A stretch of 15,657 nt of DNA from Candidatus Arcticimaribacter sp. (GCA_011526335.1 WTJB01000070.1:1-15657); one strand, 5' to 3'. Counted from the first letter of the stretch, positions 1-6,291 are shown. Notes: a model not told the origin generated them from the letters alone. Program-made: numbers and translations.

Positions 1-179
1 GTGCTTCCGGCTCCTCTTTTTGTCAATAAAATTCCCAAAATTTTGGAGGCGCGAATCGCATCAGCACCAAAAGTCTCATAAAAATCTCCTACACGAAACA
101 ACAACAAAGCATCGGGATACTTGGCCTTGATCTGGTTGTATTGTTTCATCAACGGGGTTTCTTTACTGCTTTTCGCCAA
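1..179 (-). CDS. mutS: DNA mismatch repair protein MutS, N-terminal fragment (cut by the window edge)
   Basis: MutS binds base mismatches and small loops and starts mismatch repair together with MutL. Only about the first 59 residues are in the window. They contain the mismatch-recognition element GDFYETF (residues 31-37), in which Phe33 and Glu35 correspond to the Phe-x-Glu pair that stacks on and contacts the mispaired base. The flanking text (TPLMKQY, then [18 protein letters not shown]) is typical of the MutS domain I start. There is no ATG before residue 11. I chose the TTG at 179-177 because it gives [14 protein letters not shown], the normal length ahead of the conserved block, and an in-frame stop lies only twelve codons upstream. 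The gene is divergent from the SpoU methyltransferase gene. Identity is secure; the start codon is less certain. Confidence 0.93.
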   Translation of the reverse strand, partial: MAKSSKETPLMKQYNQIKAKYPDALLLFRVGDFYETFGADAIRASKILGILLTKRGAGS

Positions 180-201
180 GTCGTTTCTTTTTGAATCCTT
201 A

Positions 202-232
202 CGAATGTACCATTAATTTCAATGTTAAAAAA
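202..232 (-). promoter_or_regulatory. Probable mutS promoter (T-tract -33, TACATTCG -7)
   Basis: On the minus strand TTTTTTAAC (232-224) starts exactly 23 nt before TACATTCG (209-202), which matches TAnnTTTG at all but one fixed position. The same T-tract and spacing occur before sppA. The predicted transcription start is near 197, about 17 nt before the TTG codon of mutS. The element overlaps the oppositely oriented promoter of the SpoU gene. Confidence 0.45.
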
Positions 233-243
233 GGCTATTTTTG
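213..243 (+). promoter_or_regulatory. Promoter of the SpoU methyltransferase gene (TATTTTTG -7)
   Basis: TATTTTTG at 236-243 is a full match to the Bacteroidota -7 box TAnnTTTG. The -33 region is weak (TTAATTTC from 213). The box ends only 4 nt before the GTG codon chosen as the start of the gene, so transcription would begin at or next to that codon. Confidence 0.6.
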
Positions 244-253
244 CACAGTGCAA
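241..253. repeat. Perfect 6-bp-arm palindrome over the -7 box end and start codon
   Basis: TTGCAC, one central A, then GTGCAA forms a perfect inverted repeat. Its left arm includes the last three bases of the -7 box and its right arm begins with the GTG start codon. It is a candidate operator. Confidence 0.5.
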
Positions 254-793
254 CATCGAAAATTAAAAAATAGCGAACTCGACCGAAAAAGTATACCGGC
301 ATTTAAATCGGCGGTAAAAACTCCCTTGATTTTAATTTTGGATAACATCCGAAGTTTAAACAATATCGGTTCTGTCTTTAGAACAGCGGATGCTTTTCTA
401 ATAGAAAAAATTTACCTCTGCGGCATTACGGCGCAGCCCCCCCACAAAGACATTCAAAAAACGGCACTTGGGGCTACTGCCTCTGTAGATTGGGAATATA
501 TTGAAGACGCTAAAGCATTGGTAGAAGATCTTCGAAAAGAAGGGGTGGAGGTCTGGGCCATAGAGCAAGCCGAAGGAGCGGTACATTTACAAAATTTTAC
601 TGCGCCTGCAGAAAAACGTACCGCAATGATTTTAGGAAATGAAGTAAAAGGGGTACAACAGGAAGTGATTGATGTGGCCAATGGGGTCATTGAAATCCCA
701 CAGGAGGGCACCAAACACAGCCTTAATGTTGCGGTTACGACAGGTGTAGTGTGTTGGGACTTTTATCAAAAGTTTATTGCTACGGGAGACTGA
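248..793 (+). CDS. SpoU/TrmH-family RNA 2'-O-methyltransferase
   Basis: This is a SAM-dependent ribose 2'-O-methyltransferase of the SPOUT class, acting on tRNA or rRNA in the cytoplasm. The protein is 181 residues from GTG 248. All three SpoU motifs are present: motif 1 NIRSLNNIGSVFRTADAF (33-50, with the conserved Asn and Arg), motif 2 ILGNEVKGV (128-136), and motif 3 IPQEGTKHSLNVAVTTG (150-166), which forms the knotted SAM pocket. There is no ATG near the 5' end. The frame is open back to a TTG at 191, but that start would put the -7 box inside the gene, and the conserved reading begins at RKLKNSEL just after GTG 248. The size is close to small SpoU enzymes such as TrmL, without an extra N-terminal RNA-binding domain. 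The substrate nucleotide cannot be told from sequence. The 3' end overlaps folK tail to tail by 14 bp. Confidence 0.88.
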   Translation: MQHRKLKNSELDRKSIPAFKSAVKTPLILILDNIRSLNNIGSVFRTADAFLIEKIYLCGITAQPPHKDIQKTALGATASVDWEYIEDAKALVEDLRKEGVEVWAIEQAEGAVHLQNFTAPAEKRTAMILGNEVKGVQQEVIDVANGVIEIPQEGTKHSLNVAVTTGVVCWDFYQKFIATGD

Positions 794-1277
794 GGTTTTT
801 TTTCCAAAGGGTCAATTTTGCTTCGTCTGGGCATGCTTCTTTCAATGCGTTTATACTTTTATGCAATTTGGGGTGGAGCAGTTCTCCGGCGATATCCTGC
901 ATAGGGGTTAATATAAATTGGCGCAATGCCAAACGCGGATGAGGGAGTTGCAGTTTTGAACTTTCAAAAACGAGTTCATTAAAAAAGAGAATATCCAAGT
1001 CGATGCTTCTATCCGCATAGCCTTCCTTTTGGTTGCGCACTCTGCCCAGGCTTCGCTCAATAGATAAGAGAATATCCAATACTTCTTCAGGAGATTTTTG
1101 AGAAGTAATACCGATACAGGCATTCAAAAAAGCAGCGCCATCATACCCCCAAGCGGGAGTTTCATAGACAGGAGACAGCTTTTTTACTTCTCCGACTTGT
1201 GCTTGAATTTTCTCTATCGCTTTTTCGATGTAAGCAAACCGATCTCCCAAATTACTCCCTAAAGAAAGATAAATCAT
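780..1277 (-). CDS. folK: 2-amino-4-hydroxy-6-hydroxymethyldihydropteridine pyrophosphokinase
   Basis: HPPK transfers pyrophosphate from ATP to 6-hydroxymethyl-7,8-dihydropterin, the step before dihydropteroate synthase in folate synthesis; it is cytoplasmic. The 165-residue protein has the family signature in order: YLSLGSNLGDR at the N-terminus, SPVYETPAWG (35-44), GRVR (78-81), then DRSIDLDIL (89-97), where Asp93 and Asp95 are the expected Mg-ATP ligands, and LPHPRLALRQFIL (111-123). I start at ATG 1277. An in-frame TTG at 1295 would add six residues but lies inside the -7 box of the promoter. The length is normal for a single-domain HPPK, with no FolB or FolP fusion. It has its own promoter although the M48 protease gene lies just upstream on the same strand. 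Confidence 0.95.
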   Translation of the reverse strand: MIYLSLGSNLGDRFAYIEKAIEKIQAQVGEVKKLSPVYETPAWGYDGAAFLNACIGITSQKSPEEVLDILLSIERSLGRVRNQKEGYADRSIDLDILFFNELVFESSKLQLPHPRLALRQFILTPMQDIAGELLHPKLHKSINALKEACPDEAKLTLWKKNLSLP

Positions 1278-1283
1278 ATGAAT

Positions 1284-1298
1284 CTTTTGGCGCAAAAG
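1284..1298. repeat. Perfect inverted repeat over the folK -7 box
   Basis: Read on the minus strand, CTTTTG, a 3-nt centre cgc, and CAAAAG form a perfect 6-bp-arm dyad. The left arm is the 3' part of the -7 box and the right arm covers the predicted transcription start of folK. Confidence 0.5.
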
Positions 1299-1300
1299 TA
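1293..1300 (-). promoter_or_regulatory. folK promoter -7 box TACTTTTG
   Basis: TACTTTTG on the minus strand matches TAnnTTTG fully. The predicted start of transcription is near 1288, leaving about 11 nt before ATG 1277. No T-tract or TTG is seen at the -33 distance. Confidence 0.5.
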
Positions 1301-1332
1301 AGGATTCCTACCCCACGGCCATTAGACGATTT

Positions 1333-2136
1333 CTAATTTTGTATTCGTTTTGCCAATTCTTTCGCTATGGGAATATGTGCTTCGATATGCTGAATGCGTT
1401 TTTCGTTGGAAGGATGTGTACTCAGCAATTCAGGAGGGGCTTTGCCGTTACCTGCTGCTTTCATTCTTCGCCATACATTTGCAGCCTCTTGCGGGTTGTA
1501 TCCTGCAATGACCATAAGCTCTAATCCAATCTTATCTGCTTCAGTTTCATGTTTTCTGCTGAAGGGCAACAACACCCCCAATTGACTCCCGTAGCCGTAA
1601 GCCGTTAAGATGCGTTTCCGTTTTTCTTCCGGTTGGTTTTCTGTGGTTTTGTTCAGAATAATATCCAGGCCTGTTTTGATTGTATTGGCCGACATACGTT
1701 GGGCGCCGTGGTCGGCCAGTGCGTGAGCAACTTCGTGTCCCATGATAGCGGCAATGCCTGCATCTGTCGCAGCAATAGGCAATATACCAGTATAAAACAC
1801 AATTTTACCCCCCGGCATACACCAGGCATTGCGTTGATCGTTTTTGACTAAATTGTATTCCCATGCATAGTCTTTTAGATGGCTTAGTTGTCCTTTGTAG
1901 GCATAATAAGATTCTGCTGCTGCTGTAATTTTTTGCCCAATGGCTTTAATTCTTTTGCTTTCGGGAGTGTTAAGTACAGGTGGGTTTTTCTCTAAAAAAG
2001 AAGCATACTCTTTGAAGGCAACCGGGAACACCGTTTTGTTGCCATAAAAATTTAAGGTTTTTTTACCCGTGTAAGAGTTGGTCTTACAAGCAGTTATAAG
2101 GATAAAACAAAGGCTTAAGTGAAAAAGATTCTTCAT
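1333..2136 (-). CDS. M48-family zinc metalloprotease, predicted lipoprotein
   Basis: This is a predicted membrane-anchored zinc endopeptidase of the M48 group that includes the periplasmic E. coli proteases LoiP and YcaL and mitochondrial Oma1, which act in envelope protein quality control. The N-terminus is a lipoprotein signal (MKNLFHLSLCFILITAC), with the lipid-bearing Cys17 and no second membrane span. The catalytic motif HEVAH is at residues 134-138 (zinc ligands His134 and His138, catalytic Glu135). The third ligand site is ETEAD (197-201, ligand Glu197), and GGKIVFYTG (109-117) precedes the helix as in the family. The C-terminal STHPSNEKRI (239-248) is also typical. ATG 2136 gives a clean lipoprotein signal; the upstream frame extension to 2157 would start ahead of the predicted transcription start. 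Length 267 residues is normal. The substrate is unknown. Confidence 0.9.
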   Translation of the reverse strand: MKNLFHLSLCFILITACKTNSYTGKKTLNFYGNKTVFPVAFKEYASFLEKNPPVLNTPESKRIKAIGQKITAAAESYYAYKGQLSHLKDYAWEYNLVKNDQRNAWCMPGGKIVFYTGILPIAATDAGIAAIMGHEVAHALADHGAQRMSANTIKTGLDIILNKTTENQPEEKRKRILTAYGYGSQLGVLLPFSRKHETEADKIGLELMVIAGYNPQEAANVWRRMKAAGNGKAPPELLSTHPSNEKRIQHIEAHIPIAKELAKRIQN

Positions 2137-2145
2137 GATATATGG

Positions 2146-2163
2146 ATTTGAGTGCATTCAAAT
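2146..2163. repeat. Inverted repeat over the M48 protease -7 box
   Basis: On the minus strand ATTTGA, a 6-nt centre, and TCAAAT form a perfect 6-bp-arm dyad. The left arm contains the TTTG of the -7 box and the right arm lies just after the predicted transcription start. Confidence 0.45.
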
Positions 2164-2189
2164 ATACTAGGAACCTGAGAGAAAAAAAA
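2159..2189 (-). promoter_or_regulatory. Promoter of the M48 protease gene
   Basis: TATATTTG (2166-2159) is a full -7 match. A run of eight T residues on the minus strand starts at 2189, exactly 23 nt upstream of the box, the spacing also seen for sppA, tig and the TonB receptor. The predicted leader before ATG 2136 is about 18 nt. Confidence 0.6.
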
Positions 2190-2206
2190 CTGGCTACTTA
2201 TTACAC

Positions 2207-2214
2207 AAGTACTT
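2207..2214. promoter_or_regulatory. 8-bp palindrome AAGTACTT in the protease/sppA divergent region
   Basis: AAGTACTT is its own reverse complement and sits between the two divergent promoters, 28 nt upstream of the sppA T-tract. It could be a protein-binding site. A chance 8-bp palindrome in 150 bp of AT-rich DNA is also quite possible. Confidence 0.2.
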
Positions 2215-2242
2215 CCCAGTCGATTGACGCATAAACAGCTGA

Positions 2243-2273
2243 TTTTTTAACGGCAATAAAAAAAGTATCTTTG
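2243..2273 (+). promoter_or_regulatory. sppA promoter (T-tract -33, TATCTTTG -7)
   Basis: TATCTTTG at 2266-2273 is a full -7 match, and TTTTTTAAC begins at 2243, 23 nt upstream. Transcription should begin near 2278, giving a leader of about 11 nt before ATG 2289. It probably drives sppA, the yhhQ-type gene and rluF together. Confidence 0.65.
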
Positions 2274-2285
2274 TAAAAAAGATAC
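2265..2285. repeat. 8-bp-arm inverted repeat spanning the sppA -7 box and start site
   Basis: GTATCTTT and AAAGATAC are perfect reverse complements around a 5-nt centre. The left arm is the -7 box and the right arm covers the predicted transcription start. The right arm read on the other strand (TATCTTTT) is a seven-of-eight -7 box, so a leftward start is also possible. Confidence 0.55.
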
Positions 2286-2288
2286 GAC

Positions 2289-4058
2289 ATGAATTTTTTG
2301 CGAAATTTTTTAGCTTCTATCCTCGGGACTTTGGTGGCCATGATTTTGGTGGTAATTCTATTTTTTATTGCCATCGCTGGAATGGCTTCTAGTGTAGGGC
2401 TAGAAGAAGTAGAAAGCGCTGTAGAACCCAGAGAGAAAAGCGTATTAGAACTAGAGATGAATGTGCCTATATACGACAATGTCGCTGAAGTACAATCTTT
2501 AGAAGGCTCTTTGGGCTTGGCTCCAGATACTCAAGAACTCAAGACGCTTTTGGACGGGATAAAAGCAGCAAAAATAAACGAAAAGGTAGAGGGCATTGTA
2601 TTAAAAAGCCCTTACGTTTCTGCAGGTTGGGCACAAACCAAAGCCATCCGAGATGCATTGGTAGATTTTAAAGAAAGCGGAAAATTCATTTATGCCTATG
2701 CCGATTTTTACACCCAACAGGGATACTATATGGCTTCTGTAGCAGACTCCTTATTTGTTCACCCGATGGGGGGCGTAGAGTTTAAAGGCTTAGCTTCTGA
2801 AGTGATGTACTATAAAGATTTTCAAGAGAAATATGGTTTTAAAATGGAAGTCATACGACACGGAAAATACAAAAGTGCCGTAGAGCCCTATTTGGAAAGT
2901 GAAATGAGTGACGCCAATAGAACTCAGATTTCGGTTTTGTTGACCTCCATTTGGGGAAATATTCGCCAAGACATTGCCCAGTCTAGAAACCTAAGCGAAG
3001 ACCGTATCGATGCAATAGCTGAAGATTTGTTGGCCAACTTACCCAAGGAGGCTGTAGCCGTTAATCTTGTTGATGATCTTCTCTATGAGAAAGACTTTAA
3101 ATCAAAAATTAATGCCGCTTTAGATCAGGAGGAAGACAAAAAAATCCGTACAGTATCTGCACGACAATTGGCGGCTATTGCGGAAAAAGAATTAAAAGGG
3201 ATACGCAATCGAATTGCCATTATCTACGCTCAGGGTCCTGTGATCTATGGCGAGGGAAGTGAAAATACCATAGGGCAGGAGGTTTTTGTGGATGCCCTAG
3301 AAGAAGCCACCAAAAATAAACGCGTAAAAGCCATAGTGCTTCGCGTAGATTCTCCTGGAGGGAGTGCCTTAACTTCGGATATCATCTGGAACGCCATAGA
3401 AAAAGCCAAGGCGAAAAAACCCGTAGTGGTTTCTATGGGGAATGTTGCCGCTTCGGGAGGCTATTATATCGCCTGTAATGCCGATGAGGTCTTTGCCAAT
3501 CCTATGACCATTACCGGCTCTATAGGGGTCTTTGCTACAGTGCCCAACCTCAAAGGATTTACAGACGATATCGGCATCAACGCCGAACAAGTACTCACCC
3601 ATAAAAATGCATTGGGCTATAGTGTTTTTGAAGAACCCACAGCAAGCTTTAGAAGCACGACCAAGGCAGGGATAGAATATGTTTATGAAACCTTTAAAGA
3701 CCGTGTGGCTGCAGGTCGCGAAATGCCCCTTGATAAGGTAGAAGCCATCGCCCAAGGAAGGGTGTGGTCTGGAAATCAGGCAGTAGAAAATGGTTTGGTC
3801 GATCAGCTTGGGGATTTGAATAAAGCCATTGCAGCGGCAGCAGCACGTGCCGAAATTGATAAATACCGCATAAGAAGCTACCCAAAAATAGAACCTGAAT
3901 TGGAAGATTTCTTAGGTTTTGGAGGGCCTTTTGGGGCATTGGAAAGTCAACTTTTATCGGGCTTACCCCAAGGATTTGTGGAATTCTTACATCAAATGCA
4001 AAACACAGAAAAAGTTCAAATTCAAACCCAACTGCCTTACGCCATAGAAATACGCTAA
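2289..4058 (+). CDS. sppA: Signal peptide peptidase SppA, 67K type (peptidase S49)
   Basis: SppA is a membrane-anchored serine protease that degrades leftover signal peptides and other membrane-near peptides on the periplasmic side. The 589-residue protein has one N-terminal transmembrane segment (about residues 10-32) and two tandem S49 domains, as in the long E. coli form of 618 residues. The catalytic lysine is expected in the N-terminal domain at Lys195 (HGKYKSAVEPY) and the nucleophile in the C-terminal domain at Ser389 (NVAASGGYY), giving the Ser-Lys dyad of the family. LRVDSPGGSALTSD (351-364) and NPMTITGSIGVF (404-415) are further S49 blocks. ATG 2289 follows its promoter closely. The stop codon TAA is followed directly by the ATG of the next gene with no gap, which points to co-transcription and possibly coupled translation. 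Confidence 0.96.
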   Translation: MNFLRNFLASILGTLVAMILVVILFFIAIAGMASSVGLEEVESAVEPREKSVLELEMNVPIYDNVAEVQSLEGSLGLAPDTQELKTLLDGIKAAKINEKVEGIVLKSPYVSAGWAQTKAIRDALVDFKESGKFIYAYADFYTQQGYYMASVADSLFVHPMGGVEFKGLASEVMYYKDFQEKYGFKMEVIRHGKYKSAVEPYLESEMSDANRTQISVLLTSIWGNIRQDIAQSRNLSEDRIDAIAEDLLANLPKEAVAVNLVDDLLYEKDFKSKINAALDQEEDKKIRTVSARQLAAIAEKELKGIRNRIAIIYAQGPVIYGEGSENTIGQEVFVDALEEATKNKRVKAIVLRVDSPGGSALTSDIIWNAIEKAKAKKPVVVSMGNVAASGGYYIACNADEVFANPMTITGSIGVFATVPNLKGFTDDIGINAEQVLTHKNALGYSVFEEPTASFRSTTKAGIEYVYETFKDRVAAGREMPLDKVEAIAQGRVWSGNQAVENGLVDQLGDLNKAIAAAAARAEIDKYRIRSYPKIEPELEDFLGFGGPFGALESQLLSGLPQGFVEFLHQMQNTEKVQIQTQLPYAIEIR

Positions 4059-4766
4059 ATGGAGAAGGATAAAAAAAACTTAGCCGCAAAAATTTATCTT
4101 TATTTAGCCGGCTTATTCATTACGTCTTTAGTCGTTTCGAATCTTATTTTTCAAAAGTTTTTCTTTTGGTATCCTTTTGATTGGGAGCTTTTTGGAATTC
4201 CTATGTTTGAATTGTCTGTAGGGATACTTCCTTATCCAATTACCTTTCTGATAACTGATCTTATCTCAGAGATTTATGGAAAAAAGAAGGCCAATGAAGT
4301 CGTGATTGCAGGAATTTTCGCTTCTTTTTTTTCCATTGGAATTTTATTGATCAGCGCCGCAGTGCCGGCGATAGAAGCTTCTCCAATAGATGATGCTACT
4401 TTTACAAAAGTTTTTTCTCTTTCCCCTTTGGCTGTTTTGGCTTCTATGATTGCCTATCTTTTTGCTCAATTTGTAGATATACGTATTTACCATTTTTGGA
4501 AAAATCTTACGGCAGGAAGACACCTGTGGCTTCGAAACAATTTCTCGACTTTTGCTTCCCAACTTATTGACTCAACTACGGTTATTGTATTGTTGTGCCT
4601 TTTTGGGGTTTTGCCTTGGGATCTATTTTTTGGTCTCGTTCTTTCTAGTTTTGTGTTTAAAGTTTTGATCGCTGCCCTCGATACCCCTTTTTTGTATTTA
4701 GGGGTAGGCTTGTTTAGAAAGTATTTCAACTTGAAGGTGGGCGAAGAAATAAGATTAAACGAATAA
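4059..4766 (+). CDS. yhhQ: Queuosine precursor transporter, YhhQ/COG1738 family
   Basis: This inner-membrane protein belongs to the family that imports precursors of queuosine (queuine, preQ0 or preQ1), the hypermodified base at the tRNA wobble position. The 235-residue sequence has about six hydrophobic segments and the family hallmark PITFLITDLISEIYGKKKA (roughly 67-85), a polar TD..SE.YG stretch within a membrane region. A second conserved stretch is AQFVDIRIYHFWKNLT (around 135-150), followed by LRNNFSTFASQLIDS (around 158-172). The ATG directly abuts the sppA stop codon and the stop lies 2 nt before rluF. Its place between sppA and an rRNA pseudouridine synthase fits an operon tied to membrane and RNA-modification housekeeping. 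Which precursor is carried cannot be told. Earlier annotations of such genes as generic VUT-family transporters describe the same family. Confidence 0.88.
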   Translation: MEKDKKNLAAKIYLYLAGLFITSLVVSNLIFQKFFFWYPFDWELFGIPMFELSVGILPYPITFLITDLISEIYGKKKANEVVIAGIFASFFSIGILLISAAVPAIEASPIDDATFTKVFSLSPLAVLASMIAYLFAQFVDIRIYHFWKNLTAGRHLWLRNNFSTFASQLIDSTTVIVLLCLFGVLPWDLFFGLVLSSFVFKVLIAALDTPFLYLGVGLFRKYFNLKVGEEIRLNE

Positions 4767-4768
4767 GC

Positions 4769-5500
4769 ATGTCAGAATATACTCCCGTCCGCATAAATAA
4801 ATACCTAAGTGAAATTGGCTATTGCTCCCGACGAGCAGCTGATAAGCTCATTGAAGAAGGAAGAGTAACGGTCAATGGCTCTCCCGTTGTTATGGGTCTT
4901 AAAGTGACCCCAGCCGATCAGATTACCATTGATGGCGAAAAAATTAAAGACCCCAACCATACGCCTGTATACCTTGCCTTTCATAAACCTGTTGGGATTG
5001 TTTGTACCACAGATACACGTGTAGAAAAAGATAATATCATTGATTTTATCAATTATCCGAGTAGAATATTCCCCATAGGTCGATTGGATAAACCGAGTGA
5101 GGGCTTGATTTTTATGACGAATGACGGTGACATTGTCAATAAAATTTTGCGTGCCCGAAATCATCACGAAAAAGAATATATCGTTAGTGTAAATCGACCC
5201 ATTACGGAAGAGTTCATCCAAAAGATGAGTCAAGGCGTCCCCATTTTAGACACCGTTACACGCCCTTGCGTTGTAAAACAAACCCATAAAAAAGAATTCA
5301 AAATTATTCTTACCCAAGGACTAAACCGCCAAATCCGTCGAATGTGCGAATACCTTGACTACAAGGTCGTACGCCTAAAAAGAACAAGAATCATGAATGT
5401 CAACTTGGATATTCCTGTAGGGAAATGGCGTGATTTGACCGCAGCAGAATTAAAAGAAATACAACGTTTGGTTTCAGATTCTTCTAAAACCCACGACTAG
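4769..5500 (+). CDS. rluF: 23S rRNA pseudouridine synthase RluF
   Basis: In E. coli RluF isomerises uridine 2604 of 23S rRNA to pseudouridine. The 243-residue protein has an N-terminal S4 RNA-binding domain (about 7-55, RINKYLSEIGYCSRRAADKL) and an RsuA-type catalytic domain with the active-site Asp107 in GRLDKPSEGL (104-113). The blocks HKPVGIVCTT (72-81), NHHEKEYIVSV, GVPILDTVT and GLNRQIRRMCEYLDYKV follow E. coli RluF closely and distinguish it from RluB, RluE and RsuA, which lack this exact run; hence the specific name. The start ATG is 2 nt after the transporter stop, so the gene is the last of a three-gene unit with sppA. Its TAG stop overlaps the stop of the convergent DUF2797 gene within the tetranucleotide CTAG. 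Confidence 0.93.
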   Translation: MSEYTPVRINKYLSEIGYCSRRAADKLIEEGRVTVNGSPVVMGLKVTPADQITIDGEKIKDPNHTPVYLAFHKPVGIVCTTDTRVEKDNIIDFINYPSRIFPIGRLDKPSEGLIFMTNDGDIVNKILRARNHHEKEYIVSVNRPITEEFIQKMSQGVPILDTVTRPCVVKQTHKKEFKIILTQGLNRQIRRMCEYLDYKVVRLKRTRIMNVNLDIPVGKWRDLTAAELKEIQRLVSDSSKTHD

Positions 5501-6291
5501 TTTTTTCCTAGCCGAACGACCAATCCTTCGTTGCTTCTGATGTTGAATACTGTAGCGTCTTCAAAGATCAAATATTGCCCTTTTATACCTTTTAAAACGC
5601 CTTGATACTGAGGTGTTTTTACCAGGTTCAAACTTTTTACTTTTTCCGGGTATTGACGTACAGGGAAATGAATTTTTTCTGGCGTATTATTGTCAAGAAG
5701 CAAATAGGGTTTTAGGTCTTTTGGAAGATGATCAATAGCCTTGTTTAAAGCCTCTTCCCAAGCAATAGGGTCGGCTTGGTTTTGCAACATTTTACGCCAA
5801 TTGGTCTTGTCCGAAAAAAAATCTTTTAGGGCAACTTCACCCACCCCAGCCAAGTAACGATTGGGAACTTCCAAGAGGGCAATCGCCTCATGGGCTCCTT
5901 GGTCAATCCATCGGGTAGGCAGCTGACTTTTTCGGGTAACCCCAACTTTTAAATGACTGGAAAGCGCTAGATAAAGAATATGGGGTTGCAATTGTACCTT
6001 TTTCTCATAAGCCAAATCTCGATCTTCGATGTCTAAATGGGCTTTGCTCAGCTCGGGGCGCATTACCCAATCTCCAGCACTTGGAATTTCAAAAAAACAT
6101 TTCTTGCAAAAACCTTGTCGAAAAATAGGTTCTGTATTCCCGCAACTCAGACACTCATAACCCAGATGCTCGAGGGTGATGGTCTGGTTGAGGAGCTGAT
6201 TGAAATGGAGGAAGTGATCTTTCAGTTTTAAGTAATACTGCACTTCTTCTTTTTTTTCGGTAATCATTTTATTTAGAACCCCAGTAAACAT
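5497..6291 (-). CDS. DUF2797 protein with zinc knuckle and GIY-YIG-like core
   Basis: The function is not known. The 264-residue protein matches what I recall of DUF2797. Near the N-terminus it has a four-cysteine knuckle, Cys47-x2-Cys50 and Cys62-x2-Cys65, probably binding zinc. A conserved centre follows: FEIPSAGDWVMRPELSKAHL (67-86), then LYLALSSHLKVGVTRKSQLP (106-125), TRWIDQGAHEA (126-136) and GVGEVALKDFF (149-159). The order of a hydrophobic strand with Tyr, K-V-G-V-T-R, an Arg, and a later Glu resembles a GIY-YIG nuclease fold in which the usual GIY Tyr is altered; that is my inference and activity is not implied. There is no signal peptide or membrane segment, so it is cytoplasmic. 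The ATG at 6291 gives the expected start (MFTGVLNKM). It is divergent from the GH3 gene with 37 bp between them. Confidence 0.85.
   Translation of the reverse strand: MFTGVLNKMITEKKEEVQYYLKLKDHFLHFNQLLNQTITLEHLGYECLSCGNTEPIFRQGFCKKCFFEIPSAGDWVMRPELSKAHLDIEDRDLAYEKKVQLQPHILYLALSSHLKVGVTRKSQLPTRWIDQGAHEAIALLEVPNRYLAGVGEVALKDFFSDKTNWRKMLQNQADPIAWEEALNKAIDHLPKDLKPYLLLDNNTPEKIHFPVRQYPEKVKSLNLVKTPQYQGVLKGIKGQYLIFEDATVFNIRSNEGLVVRLGKN

Noticed and set aside
191..247. Upstream extension of the SpoU methyltransferase gene from TTG 191
   Set aside because: The extension contains the -7 box TATTTTTG, has no conserved residues and no ATG; GTG 248 fits the conserved N-terminus better.
1321..1337. ATTAGA/TCTAAT 6-bp hairpin at the end of the M48 protease gene
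   Set aside because: The stem is AT-rich, overlaps the stop codon and is followed on the minus strand by G-rich sequence instead of a U-run, so it is not a convincing terminator.
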